Notes under the pieces: model-generated
What the model saw: only the letters and a program-made list of their open reading frames with translations
What the model was told of the DNA's origin: nothing
The model's database searches: none
Source of the DNA: Nocardioides daphniae
Lineage (GTDB): Bacteria; Actinomycetota; Actinomycetes; Propionibacteriales; Nocardioidaceae
Reading direction: 5' to 3'
NCBI RefSeq assembly: GCF_004777465.1
Contig: NZ_CP038462.1
Location: forward strand, 3,472,001-3,536,000
DNA length: 64,000 nt
Position numbers and translations under genes: made by a program
Part shown: one piece after another, positions 8,766-17,469 of the stretch
Position numbering within the stretch: position 1 is the stretch's first letter
Layout: every line of letters begins with the position of its first letter

Positions 8766-9124
8766 GACGACTCCTTCATGCTCGGGCGGTGCTGACGCAA
8801 GTCTCGCACCGCGCGAGCGGGCCGGACGAACCCTCGCCACGCTCCGAGACCGTGCCGCCCTTCGGCCGAGGGGGTACTGGTCGGGGTGGCAGCGCCCCTC
8901 GCCTCCCGGGTGCTCTGTCCCCACGACAGCCCCCACACCCGACAGGCGCGCACAGCAGCGCCACCACCCCGACAGTCCTCCGCCAAGTGGACCCTTGTAC
9001 ACCCCTTACGGTGGGCCCTCGACCAACGCACTTCCGTCACGTTCTTGGGTCGGCGGCCACCGTGTCAACGGCTACCCGTCAGTCACCCGAATCTCGGGTA
9101 CGGATTGGGCCGCAACGGTGCCGT
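8766..9124. other. Gene-free stretch, 359 bp
   Basis: This interval is downstream of the first SGNH hydrolase gene and upstream of the MetF-like gene, so it should hold the MetF promoter. No convincing gene is seen; open frames here lack start signals and family features. Two hairpins lie at its left-strand end: ACCCGA-ATC-TCGGGT at 9085-9099 and CGGTGCC-GTTCAGA-GGCACCG at 9116-9136. The latter overlaps the SGNH stop codon and is the likely terminator for that gene. Confidence 0.5.
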
Positions 9125-10336
9125 TCAGAGGCACCGGGGCCGCCCCGCGGTGAATCGACGCTTCAGCTCCAGCGCCCCGTCACGCAGCGTGACGGTGGCG
9201 CGGACCGGACCCCGCGTCGTACGCAGCGGCGTGGTCGCCGTCGCCGTCACCCAGGGTGCGGTGGTGTCACTGGAGACCAGGCGCTCCCCCACGCGTACGT
9301 CGACCTGCGCGACCGCCCCGCGGCCACCGGTCACCTCGGTGCGCAGCACGGTGCCGAGCAGGCGACAGGAGACGTCGAGCTCGAGGCTGCGGGCCTTGCG
9401 GCGCAGGGCGTCGCGCCGGATCTGCTCGACCGTGGTGCCGCGCGCCTGGGCCAGGGTCGCCACGACGTGCGCGGCCGTGGCCGCCATGCCGGCGGCGGAG
9501 GGGTGCAGCGGGGCGCCGTCGCCGTAGGTGGAGATGGCGCGGATCCACTGCTGGTCGGGAGCGGCGCAGGCGGTGTGGTCGATGGCCCCGGGGATGGTGC
9601 GCTGGTCGACGAAGATCGAGCCGGTGGCCGCGGCGACCTCGGCGAGCAGGTCGGAGAGCCGGTCGATCTGGCCCTGGACGTAGTCGGCCTCGGCCGCGCT
9701 GAGCCCGGGAATCACGGTCGGGCAACCGCCGGGCGGCAGGTAGGTGCCGTAGCCGACGACGAGGACGTCGGCGCGTGGCGCGCGACGCTGCGTCTCCCGC
9801 ACCGCCGCGAGGAGGTCGACCTCGACCTGGGCGAACTTCGGGCCCAGCGGGTCGGTGCCCGCGGGCGGGACGCAGTTGAGCAGCAGGCAGCCGGTGGCCA
9901 GCCCGACGAGGCCGATGTCGTTGCCGCCGATGGTGCCGAAGGAGACCAGGCTGGTGCTGCGCGAGAGCGAGTCGAGCTGCGGCGGGTTGGCACCCTGGGC
10001 GACGTACAGGTCCTCCACCACGGCGCCGCTGCAGCTGGCGTCGGTGAAGGCGTTGACGTCGAGGGTCTCCGCGACGACCGTCGGGAAGTTGCGCTTGCTG
10101 CGCAGGCACGCGCCCGAGTCGAGGCGCTGGGGGTTGATCAGCGGGCCGGCGACGAAGGAGTCACCGAAGGAGACGTAGCGCTCCCCGCCGGGGCGCTCCC
10201 AGATCGGCGGGAGTCCGGAGCCGGCCGGGGCGGCGTGCGAGGCCGGGCTGACGAGCAGCACGGCGAGGAAGGGGGCGAGGAGCGGGAGGGTCACCAGGGG
10301 TGCGCCCCGCGAGAGAAGACGAGAGAGTCGGCGCAT
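9125..10336 (-). CDS. Secreted SGNH/GDSL hydrolase (first of a tandem pair)
   Basis: A 403-residue exported esterase or lipase-like enzyme. A signal peptide is seen at 1-35 (MRRLSRLLSRG, hydrophobic core, cleavage near SHA-A). SGNH blocks are in order: GDSFVAG (catalytic Ser, about residue 59), the Gly-containing block II region, GGNDIG (Asn, block III), and PLHPSAAGM (Asp/His region, block V). Six or more cysteines suggest disulfides. The final 100 residues form an extra beta-rich tail with TVTLRDGALELKRR. It is closely related to the next gene, with the same domain order, so the pair arose by duplication. Confidence 0.85.
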   Translation of the reverse strand: MRRLSRLLSRGAPLVTLPLLAPFLAVLLVSPASHAAPAGSGLPPIWERPGGERYVSFGDSFVAGPLINPQRLDSGACLRSKRNFPTVVAETLDVNAFTDASCSGAVVEDLYVAQGANPPQLDSLSRSTSLVSFGTIGGNDIGLVGLATGCLLLNCVPPAGTDPLGPKFAQVEVDLLAAVRETQRRAPRADVLVVGYGTYLPPGGCPTVIPGLSAAEADYVQGQIDRLSDLLAEVAAATGSIFVDQRTIPGAIDHTACAAPDQQWIRAISTYGDGAPLHPSAAGMAATAAHVVATLAQARGTTVEQIRRDALRRKARSLELDVSCRLLGTVLRTEVTGGRGAVAQVDVRVGERLVSSDTTAPWVTATATTPLRTTRGPVRATVTLRDGALELKRRFTAGRPRCL

Positions 10337-10431
10337 GCCTCGACGCTAGGGCGCGGTGTGACCCACGTCATTGTCGGATCGCGACAGATGCTGGGCGTCG
10401 TACGCCGCTCGGCGAGCCGCGCGGACGTCCG

Positions 10432-11661
10432 TCAGCGTGCGCAGCCCGGACGTCGCGGCTGCAGCGTGCGTACGACCTTCAGCTCCTGGTCGCGGAGGGT
10501 GACGTGGAGGCGTTGCGTGCCCCGCACGCGGCTCACCTTGGCGGCCCGGGCGGTGAGGACGAAGGGTGCCTTGCGGTCGACACCGATCCGACGAGCACCC
10601 ACCTTCCACTCCACCTGCGTGACCGCGCCCCGGCCGCCCGTCACGCGGGCCCGGACCTGGCGGCCCTTCTGTTGGCAGGTGACGGCGGCGCGCACCGTCC
10701 TCGCCTTGGCCTTCAGGGCGGCCAGGCGCTGCGCCTTCGTCGGGCCGGGGTCCGGCGCCTTCGCCCTCTCCTCGGCGACGCGGGTCAGGACGTGGTCACC
10801 GATCGCCTTCATGCCGGCGCTCGAGGGGTGCATCAGGTAGCCGTCGCCGAATTCGTTGATCCCGCGGATCCACTGCTGGTCCGGCCAGGCGCAGACGGTG
10901 TGGTCGATGGCACCGGGGATGTCGCGCTGGTCGACGAAGGCCACGTCCTCCTCGGCAGCGATCTTCTCCAGCAGGTCGGAGAGCCGGTCGATCTGGCTCT
11001 GCAGGTAGTCGAACTCGGCGGGCGAGACCAGGTCGAAGAAGGTGGCCGGGCAGCCGCCCGGCGGCACGTAGGTCCCGTAGCCGACGACGTAGATCTCGGC
11101 CTTCGGTGAGCGCTGCTTCGTCACGTCGAGGGCGGCGACGAGTCGGTCGCGCACCTCGCTGAAGGCGGCGGCGTACGGGTCGGTGCCGGGGGCCGGGACG
11201 CAGGAGGTCGTGGCCGACGCGGCGCAGTCGTTGCCGAGCTGGACCAGCCCGATGTCGTTGCCGCCCATCGTGCCGAAGGTGACCAGGGTGGTGTCGGCGC
11301 TCAGCGCGTTGAGCTGCGCGGCGTTGACGTAGGAGCCGGCCACCTGCCGGTTGGCGAAGTGGTGCGTGGTCGCGGCGCTGCACGACGCGTCGACGAAGGA
11401 GTTCACGTCCAGCCCGGTCGCCACCACGGTAGGGAAGTTGCGCTCACTGCGGGTGCAGCGACCCGTCTCGGTGCGCTGGGGCGAGATGCCGGGCCCCGCC
11501 ACGAACGAGTCACCGAAGGCGACGTAGCGCTCCCCGCCCGGGCCCTTGTCCCAGACCGGCACGTGGCCCGGCGGCTCGGCGGCGTGCGCCGGAAGGGTGA
11601 GGGCTGAGGCCACGAGGGGTGCCACCGCCAGGGCTGACACGAGGTGGGCGAGTCGACGCAT
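10432..11661 (-). CDS. Secreted SGNH/GDSL hydrolase (second of a tandem pair)
   Basis: A 409-residue paralogue of the preceding entry. The start at 11661 gives MRRLAHLVSALAVAPLV, a clear signal peptide ending at AHA. The catalytic blocks are GDSFVAGPG (Ser), GGNDIGLVQLG (Asn) and LMHPSSAGM (His region). The shared VVGYGTY(L/V)PPGGCP and DQQWIR segments show the close kinship of the two copies. The C-terminal tail, with VTGGRGAVTQVEWKVG, is also shared. Substrates are probably esters in the medium or envelope; lipase activity is plausible but not proven by sequence. Confidence 0.85.
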   Translation of the reverse strand: MRRLAHLVSALAVAPLVASALTLPAHAAEPPGHVPVWDKGPGGERYVAFGDSFVAGPGISPQRTETGRCTRSERNFPTVVATGLDVNSFVDASCSAATTHHFANRQVAGSYVNAAQLNALSADTTLVTFGTMGGNDIGLVQLGNDCAASATTSCVPAPGTDPYAAAFSEVRDRLVAALDVTKQRSPKAEIYVVGYGTYVPPGGCPATFFDLVSPAEFDYLQSQIDRLSDLLEKIAAEEDVAFVDQRDIPGAIDHTVCAWPDQQWIRGINEFGDGYLMHPSSAGMKAIGDHVLTRVAEERAKAPDPGPTKAQRLAALKAKARTVRAAVTCQQKGRQVRARVTGGRGAVTQVEWKVGARRIGVDRKAPFVLTARAAKVSRVRGTQRLHVTLRDQELKVVRTLQPRRPGCAR

Positions 11662-11740
11662 GCGCGGGACACTAGCCGAGGTGACGCCCCTCACACCATG
11701 CTCGACCCACAGGCCCGACTCACGTGCCCGGCCGGCCGGG

Positions 11741-12703
11741 TCAGGGCAGCAGCCGGACGGGGTACCTCTGCCGGCCGACGGCGACCGTGAAGGTGGGGTC
11801 GTCCCACCGCGGCAGCACGAACAAACCGGCCGGCGGGCTGACCACGCTGGCCTGCCCCTGGGTCGCCGTGCCGTCACCGTCGGGTCGGGCGTAGACCCCA
11901 CGCCAGGTGCGGCCGCCCGAGGAGACCCGGAGCTTGATCTCGCCGGCCCGCACGGCCTGGTCGAAGGCGAGCCCGGCCTCGACGGCGCGGTCGGAGTCGA
12001 AGGGGACGAAACGGAAGTCGACGAACGCCTGGCGCTTCCTCGGGACGTACGTGCTGCGGTCGGCGAACTGCACGCCCCGGGGGCGTACGACGCGGACCGT
12101 GTGCACGAAGCCGCCCACCGTGACCCGGCCACGGGCGACCAGCTCGGCGCCGTAGCGGCGCACCGGGCCGGTCTCGGTCGGGCCGGCCGGGAGGGTGCGC
12201 GGCCACCCCTTCGGCTGCGCGACCTCGGGGTCCCACTCGCCCTCCTCGCCGTCGGCGCGCACGAGGGTGAGCGAGCGGCGTACGACGCCCGGTGCGACCG
12301 GCGCCAGGCCGGTCGGCACCAGCCTGACGCTGCCCGTCTCGGGAGCCTCCGGGGTGAACTGCACCTGCACCCACTCGGCGGCGCGCGTCCCGAGCCCGCG
12401 GAAGGGACCGCAGACGCCCTGCTGCTGGAGCGCCCCGTCGTCGGAGATGAACCAGCACCGGGAGTCGTCGGGGACGGCTACCACCTGGTCCCAGGTGGGC
12501 CAGGCCCGCCGCCACATCTCGTCGGCGTCGGCCAGCGACTCCTCCGCGTCGACCACCTCGTCACCGAGGTAGGTCAACCCGCTGGGCTTCCCGGCGGGCT
12601 CGTCGTCGGAGGTGCAGGCCGCCAGGGCGCCGAGGCCGAGCGCGACCGCCAGGACGACACCCAGCCGCCGCCTCACTGCCTCGACCACCTGTACGCGTGC
12701 CAC
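11741..12703 (-). CDS. Putative lipoprotein of the sigma-factor unit
   Basis: About 320 residues with an Arg-rich N-terminus, a hydrophobic stretch and the lipobox LGALAAC, so it is predicted to be lipid-anchored outside the membrane. The start is uncertain: GTGs at 12703, 12688 and 12676 are all in frame, and only the region from 12676 on is needed for the signal. No known domain is evident; the C-terminus is rich in beta-type pattern (TVAVGRQRYPVRLLP). It follows the sigma factor and its membrane partner in the same direction and probably belongs to that unit. Confidence 0.6.
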   Translation of the reverse strand: MARVQVVEAVRRRLGVVLAVALGLGALAACTSDDEPAGKPSGLTYLGDEVVDAEESLADADEMWRRAWPTWDQVVAVPDDSRCWFISDDGALQQQGVCGPFRGLGTRAAEWVQVQFTPEAPETGSVRLVPTGLAPVAPGVVRRSLTLVRADGEEGEWDPEVAQPKGWPRTLPAGPTETGPVRRYGAELVARGRVTVGGFVHTVRVVRPRGVQFADRSTYVPRKRQAFVDFRFVPFDSDRAVEAGLAFDQAVRAGEIKLRVSSGGRTWRGVYARPDGDGTATQGQASVVSPPAGLFVLPRWDDPTFTVAVGRQRYPVRLLP

Positions 12704-12713
12704 CCTGCAGACG

Positions 12714-13843
12714 CTAGCGCCCCTGGTCCGCCGGAGGGTCGAGGAGGCGGCACCTGCCCTGCTCCGGGAGCAGCGCACCAGGGCCTGGTCCCCGTCGCCC
12801 AGGGCCTGGTCGCTGGCCCGGACCACCGGCGAGACGAACTGGGCGTCGTCCTCCCACACCCGTCCGTCGAGGGAGAAGGCCCACCCGTCCGGTGGTCGTA
12901 GCGTGACGTCCTCGCCGGAGGCGGGCGCCACCACGCGCAGGGCGGCGAGCTCGGACACCTCGCCACCCACGGAGTCGGGATCGGTGAGGACCATCCACGT
13001 GCCGCCGGGGCTCGCCACCACGCCGGGCGAGGGCGGGACCTCGCGACGCGGGTCCACCTTGCCGTCGGCGTCGATCCAGACCAGGAAGGACGTCGTGGTG
13101 CCTCCCTCGGTGCGCTCCGCCTTCAGGGCGTCGCCGACCGGTCCGACGACCTCCCAGCCGGGAGCGGTCCGGGAGAGGTCGACGAGGTCGTCCGGGGCCG
13201 CGAACTGCCAGAGGAACTGCCGCCCACCGTCGCTGACCACCACCTGGCCACCGTCGGTCACGGCGATCGCGTAGGGCTGCGGCCCCTCGCTCAGCCTGGG
13301 CACGGGGTCCTGGGAGAGGACGGTCCCGGTCCCGGTGCTGGTCTCGACGACGGCCACCCGGAAGTCGCCGTCGACCGTCGCCACGTAGGCGATGTACTGG
13401 CCGCGGGGCGAGATCCTCACGCCCTGCTCGGCAGGATGCTCGAGCGGTCGGACGTCCGTGCCCGTCCCCCACACCCAGGTGTCGTCGTCGCGTCCACCGA
13501 CCCAGACGTCGCCGCCCGAGGCGACGTACCACCACGTCCCCGGGACGACCGACCCGTCGACGTGCAGCGCCTCGTCGAGGACGTACGGCACCTGCGGCTG
13601 CTGGACCCCGAGGTCGGGGGACGGCGCGGGGGCCGGCCTGCGGTCAGGGCTCCAGACGGCCAGGGCCCACGTCGTCCCGACCAGCAGGGCCAGCACGGCC
13701 GCGGCCACCAGCATCGGGAGCCAGGGGCGCGGCGCACGAGGGCTCGCACTGCTCGTCGCGAAGCTCGGCAGCGGGGGCACGGTCACCCGGTCGGCCACCT
13801 GCCGCAGGTCGCTGCGCAGCATCTCTTCCACGTCGTACGACAT
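12714..13843 (-). CDS. Sigma-factor-associated membrane protein (anti-sigma-like), one frameshift
   Basis: Starts at ATG 13843 with GGAGG upstream, one base after the sigma gene stop. MSYDVEEMLRSDLRQVADRV is a typical N-terminus of proteins encoded behind SigE-type ECF genes. One transmembrane helix (about residues 47-65) and a Pro-rich linker precede a large outer domain with beta-propeller-like repeats. Near 12770 one C is missing from a C run: as written the frame runs on into the lipoprotein gene. Restoring the base gives a natural end LVRCLPEQGRC ... with TAG at 12714-12716 and a 376-residue protein. The true gene is therefore separate from the lipoprotein, not fused to it. Confidence 0.65.
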
Positions 13844-13844
13844 T

Positions 13845-14426
13845 TCAGGCCTCCTTCCCTTCGGTGAGTGACTCCGACGCCGACTCGGACCCCGACTCCG
13901 ACGCCGACTCCGCGTCGAGGGTCGCCCGCAACGACCGCAGCGCGCGGTGCGCGCTGGCCTTGACCGTGCCGGGGGCGCAGCCGAGGGCATCGGCGATCTC
14001 GCGCTCGCTCAACCCCTCGTAGTAGCGCAGCACCACGACCGCGCGCTGTCGCGGTGGCAGCGCGAGCACGTGCGGCCACAGGCTCGCCCGTTCGTCGACG
14101 TCGACGACCGCGTCGCCACCGGGCGAGCGGGACGTCTCGGCGTCGTCGACCTCGTCGGTGAGCCGCTCGGGGCGCCTGGCCCGGCTGCGCCGACCGGAGA
14201 TGAACGCGTTGGTCAACATGCGGCGGACGTAGGCGGTGGGTGAGTCGGCCGCCGACACCATGCCCCAGGCCTGGTGCGCCTGGAGGAGCGTCTGCTGGGC
14301 GAGGTCCTCCGCGTCGGCGTGCTGGCCGGTGAGCAGGTAGGCCGCGCGGTAGATCCGTGGCCACACGTCGGCCGCGAACGCCTCGAAGTCGACGCCCGTC
14401 GGCGACCCCCGCATCGTGCCTTCCAT
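13845..14426 (-). CDS. SigE-family ECF RNA polymerase sigma factor
   Basis: A 193-residue ECF sigma factor. The ATG at 14426 has GGGGGAG upstream. Region 2 includes IYRAAYLLTGQHADAEDLAQ and region 4 the helix-turn-helix EREIADALGCAPGTVKASAH after LPPRQRAVVVLRYYEGLSE. A short acidic Ser/Glu tail (ESASESGSES) follows. It directs RNA polymerase to a small set of promoters. The two genes behind it on the same strand (membrane protein, lipoprotein) are likely its regulator and co-expressed partner. Confidence 0.85.
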   Translation of the reverse strand: MEGTMRGSPTGVDFEAFAADVWPRIYRAAYLLTGQHADAEDLAQQTLLQAHQAWGMVSAADSPTAYVRRMLTNAFISGRRSRARRPERLTDEVDDAETSRSPGGDAVVDVDERASLWPHVLALPPRQRAVVVLRYYEGLSEREIADALGCAPGTVKASAHRALRSLRATLDAESASESGSESASESLTEGKEA

Positions 14427-14533
14427 CGCTCCCCCTCGTCGCTGCGTGCCGTCACCTGACTGACGCCGTCGACCTCCCACCGGTTTACCGTCGCGCACCG
14501 ACAGTTCGTCGCCAACCCGCCTACAGTCGGTTC

Positions 14534-14947
14534 ATGAGCGATCGGAAGACCAGGCCCGGCCCCGAGTCACCGGACGCGGTGCTGGACGCCGTGGCCGACC
14601 CCCGTCGCGCGGCCGACGCCCGCCAGGTCCTGGCCCTCATGCGCGAGGTCACCGGCGTCGAGCCGACCGTCTGGGCGGGCTCGATGATCGGCTTCGGCCG
14701 CCAGCCCTACACAACCGCCGACGGGGTGACCCGCGACTACTTCGCCATCGGCCTGGCCGCGCGCAAGGCGGCGCTGACCCTCTACGGCCTCACGTTCTAC
14801 GGCTCGAACGCCGACCTGCTCGAGCGGCTCGGCCCGCACACGACCGGCAAGGGCTGCCTCTACCTGAAGCGGCTCGACGGCGTCGACCTCGACGTGCTGC
14901 GCGAGCTCGTCGAGCTCGGGTGGCGCACCAACCACGTCCCCGAGTGA
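14534..14947 (+). CDS. DUF1801 domain-containing protein
   Basis: A 137-residue cytoplasmic protein of the DUF1801/YdhG-like fold. Family-like segments are VLALMREVTGVEPTVWAGSM and GFGRQPYTTADG, with LYLKRLDGVDLDVLRELV at the end. The biochemical role is not known. It is transcribed divergently from the sigma gene and followed after 28 bp by the FBP-domain gene on the same strand. Confidence 0.75.
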   Translation: MSDRKTRPGPESPDAVLDAVADPRRAADARQVLALMREVTGVEPTVWAGSMIGFGRQPYTTADGVTRDYFAIGLAARKAALTLYGLTFYGSNADLLERLGPHTTGKGCLYLKRLDGVDLDVLRELVELGWRTNHVPE

Positions 14948-14975
14948 CGCCGCGACCCGTGACACCCTGAGGCCC

Positions 14976-15476
14976 ATGCAGTCCCTCACCCCCGACGAGA
15001 TCCGCGCCTCCTTCGTCAACTGCTCCAAGGGCGAGGCGAAGCGGCTGCCGCTGCCCACGGCGTACGACGCGATCCGTTGGCCGGACCTCGACTTCCTCGG
15101 CTGGCGCGACCTCGCCGGCCCCGGCACGGCGTACGTCGTGGCGCCCTGGCGCGGGGAGCCCACCGGGCTCGTGCTGCGCGTCGGCAACCGCGCCGGGCAC
15201 GGGGGCCGCAAGAACATGTGCGCCTTCTGCCTCACCACGCACTCGTCCTCCGACATGGACCTGATGGTCGCGCCACGCGCCGGGGCGGCCGGGCGCAACG
15301 GCAACACCGTCGGCACCTACCTGTGCGCCGACCTGGCCTGCTCGCTCTACGTGCGCAAGCTCAAGCGGCCGGCGCGCGTGCAGCCGGAGGAGACGACCAC
15401 GACCGAGGTGCGCGTCGCGCGGCTGCAGGAGAACCTCGACGCCTTCGTGCGCCGGGTCACCGCTCCCACCGGCTGA
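14976..15476 (+). CDS. FBP-domain (FusB/EF-G-binding-like, zinc-binding) protein
   Basis: A 166-residue protein with the FBP domain found in FusB-like elongation-factor-G-binding proteins. The opening LTPDEIRASFVNCSKGEAKR is diagnostic, and zinc is likely held by CAFC and CADLAC (about residues 80-83 and 113-118). In staphylococci relatives release EF-G from ribosomes and give fusidic acid resistance. Whether the actinobacterial form does this is not established. Confidence 0.75.
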   Translation: MQSLTPDEIRASFVNCSKGEAKRLPLPTAYDAIRWPDLDFLGWRDLAGPGTAYVVAPWRGEPTGLVLRVGNRAGHGGRKNMCAFCLTTHSSSDMDLMVAPRAGAAGRNGNTVGTYLCADLACSLYVRKLKRPARVQPEETTTTEVRVARLQENLDAFVRRVTAPTG

Positions 15477-15550
15477 GCCCTGCGAGGACGTAACGCTGCG
15501 CACACGGACGGCGCGTGTGCCCGGACGCCGCGACGGGCACACTGGCCCCC

Positions 15551-16480
15551 ATGCCCTGGGACCGCACACGCCTGACCGCCGACGGATTCACCGGGTGGAT
15601 CCGGATCTCCGACCTGCCGCGAGCCGACGTGCCGTCGGGCGCGGGCGTCTACGTGGTCGTACGGGAGAACACCCTCCCGCCGCGCTTCCGCGCCACCAAC
15701 CCCGGGGGCCGGGCGAGCGAGAAGGACCCGACCGTCCCCGTCGCCGAGCTGCGCGAGGCGTGGGTCGACGGCGCCGAGGTGCTCTTCGTCGGGCGCGCGA
15801 CCCGCGGCGTCGGCAAGCGGCAGGGGCTGGCCAAGCGGCTCGCCGAGCTGCGCCGCTTCGGCCTCGGCCAGACCGGCAACCACTGGGGCGGGCGGTACGT
15901 GTGGCAGCTCGCCGACTCCGACGACCTGCTCGTGGCCTGGAAGGAGACCGGCGAGGCGGACCCCGAGGAGGTGGCGGCGCAGCTGCTGGCCCGCTTCGAG
16001 GTCGACCACGGCCAGCTGCCCTTCGCCAACCTGGTGCGCGGCTCCGCGACCGCGACCCAGCTGCCGCAGATCCGCGCGGCGCGCGTCGAGGACATCGAGG
16101 AGGTCGTCGAGCTGTGGACGCGGGCCGGCGAGAACCGCGGGCGTCCTGCGGACCGGCCCGACCTCGTACGCCTGCTCATCGAGCGCGACCCCGAAGCGTT
16201 GCTGCTGGCCGTGGACGACGGCGTCGTCGTCGGCAGCGTCATCGCCGGGTGGGACGGCTGGCGGGCGAGCCTCTACCGCCTGGCGGTCGCCCCGGAGCAC
16301 CGACGTCGCGGCACCGCGCGACTCCTCGTCGGTCGCGCGGAGGCGCGGCTCAAGGCGTTCGGCGCGAGCCGCATCCACGCCATGGTGCTCGAGGAGAACC
16401 AGGACGGCCACGGCCTGTGGCAGGCCTTGGGCTACACCCCGCAGCCGGACTGGCGGCGATGGGTGAAGGCGACACGCTGA
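15551..16480 (+). CDS. GIY-YIG-like domain fused to a GNAT acetyltransferase domain
   Basis: A 309-residue two-part protein from ATG 15551. Residues 1-170 resemble a compact GIY-YIG nuclease-like family: GAGVYVVVRE stands for the GIY strand, VLFVGRATRGVGKR for YIG, followed by LAKRLAELRRFG and NHWGGRYVWQL. Residues 175-309 are a GNAT domain with LYRLAVAPEHRRRGTARLLV (acetyl-CoA loop) and LWQALGYTPQPDW. The two halves are in one frame with no sign of error at the junction. The catalytic metal-binding glutamate of active GIY-YIG nucleases is not obvious, so the first half may bind rather than cut nucleic acid. Confidence 0.65.
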   Translation: MPWDRTRLTADGFTGWIRISDLPRADVPSGAGVYVVVRENTLPPRFRATNPGGRASEKDPTVPVAELREAWVDGAEVLFVGRATRGVGKRQGLAKRLAELRRFGLGQTGNHWGGRYVWQLADSDDLLVAWKETGEADPEEVAAQLLARFEVDHGQLPFANLVRGSATATQLPQIRAARVEDIEEVVELWTRAGENRGRPADRPDLVRLLIERDPEALLLAVDDGVVVGSVIAGWDGWRASLYRLAVAPEHRRRGTARLLVGRAEARLKAFGASRIHAMVLEENQDGHGLWQALGYTPQPDWRRWVKATR

Positions 16481-16516
16481 GCAGCGCTGGCTGAACTTCT
16501 GCTGGCTGAGCCCCGC

Positions 16517-16864
16517 TCAGGCGTGGGCCGACTCGTCGGACTCGCTCGGGGCGGTCTGCGTCGTGCCCTCGCTGCCGTCGGCGCGCGTCCAGGCGCAGAC
16601 GAGCTCGTCGCGCGCACCGAAGCGGACGAGGTGGCGACCCACGACGTCCTCGAGGCGGGCGAGGTCGGCCTCGGGGGCCGTGAGCTGCAGGTCGAGGAAC
16701 TCGTTGGCGACGCTGGCCTCCAGTCGGCCGTCGCCGAGGACGACCCAGCCGGTGTTGCTGGACTCGTCCCACTCGCCGCCCTGCTTGCGGCCGAGGTGGT
16801 TGACCAGCTGCTTGCCATAACGGGCAGGACGCTGGGTGGGGACCAGGGCGTGGGTGTCCGACAT
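16517..16864 (-). CDS. DUF2218 domain-containing protein
   Basis: A 115-residue protein. The ATG at 16864 has AAGGAG at good spacing. The match is to the DUF2218 family: PARYGKQLVNHLGRK near the start and LARLEDVVGRHLVRFGARDE near the end. In other bacteria such proteins occur beside siderophore or iron genes. Here it is divergent from the nitric-oxide-response pair, so a link with iron or nitrosative stress is possible but not shown. Confidence 0.7.
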   Translation of the reverse strand: MSDTHALVPTQRPARYGKQLVNHLGRKQGGEWDESSNTGWVVLGDGRLEASVANEFLDLQLTAPEADLARLEDVVGRHLVRFGARDELVCAWTRADGSEGTTQTAPSESDESAHA

Positions 16865-16932
16865 CGACTTCTCCTTGCTGGGGCTGCTGGGTCGAGGGTA
16901 CCGGGACCGCTCCAGAGAGACGTAGGTCACGT

Positions 16933-16977
16933 CCTCATTAATTAGGAATCTTTCTTTCCGATTATTAGGTTCGGACC
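16933..16977 (+). promoter_or_regulatory. AT-rich promoter/operator of the nsrR-hmp pair, possibly leaderless
   Basis: A clearly AT-rich island in GC-rich DNA between divergent genes. It holds the quasi-palindrome CCTCATTAATTAGG (16933-16946) and AATC-9-GATT (16947-16963). TAGGTT at 16966-16971 fits the actinobacterial TANNNT -10 element. It lies six bases before GTG 16978, and no Shine-Dalgarno site is present, which suggests a leaderless transcript. The palindrome may be where the Rrf2 regulator binds. Confidence 0.45.
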
Positions 16978-17418
16978 GTGCAGCTGACCCGGTTCACCGA
17001 TCTCGGCCTCCGCATCCTGATGCGGCTGGCAGTGCCCACCGGCGCGCCGACGACCACCCAGTCGGTGGCACAGCAGATGGCCGTCAGCCCCACCCATGCC
17101 GCCAAGGTGGTCGCCCGACTCCAGAGCCTCGGCCTGGTCGAGACCCGACGGGGCCGCACCGGCGGCCTCGCGATCACCGAGGCCGGACGCCGCGCGTCCG
17201 CCGGCCGCCTCGCCCGCACCCTGGAGGGCCAGGGCGAGGTCATCGAGTGCGAGGGCGAGAACCCCTGCCCCCTGGCCAACGCGTGCCGCCTGCGCGGCCT
17301 GCTGCGCCAGGCCCAGGAGGCCTTCTTCGCGACGCTCGACCCCTATTCGATCGCCGACCTCGCTGGGTCGCCGACCGCAGACGTGCTGCTCTCGATCACC
17401 TCGAGGCCGCCGGACTGA
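16978..17418 (+). CDS. nsrR: Rrf2-family nitric-oxide-sensing regulator (NsrR-type)
   Basis: A 146-residue Rrf2 winged-helix repressor. MQLTRFTDLGLRILMRLAV is the family N-terminus; helix-turn-helix is at about 25-50. The cluster ligands form C-x5-C-x5-C (ECEGENPCPLANAC, about residues 90-103), matching the [4Fe-4S] NsrR of Streptomyces. NO destroys the cluster and relieves repression. The flavohemoglobin gene follows 51 bp downstream on the same strand, the classical target. The start is GTG and no ribosome site is visible. Confidence 0.85.
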   Translation: MQLTRFTDLGLRILMRLAVPTGAPTTTQSVAQQMAVSPTHAAKVVARLQSLGLVETRRGRTGGLAITEAGRRASAGRLARTLEGQGEVIECEGENPCPLANACRLRGLLRQAQEAFFATLDPYSIADLAGSPTADVLLSITSRPPD

Positions 17419-17469
17419 CCTGCCCACGGTTCTCGGACCGCTCACTCGGAACAACTCTCGGAGGAACCC

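Noticed and set aside
11741..13990. A single fused membrane protein plus lipoprotein
   Set aside because: The run-on depends on one lost C near 12770. With it restored, the first protein ends naturally at 12714 and the second has its own signal and lipobox.
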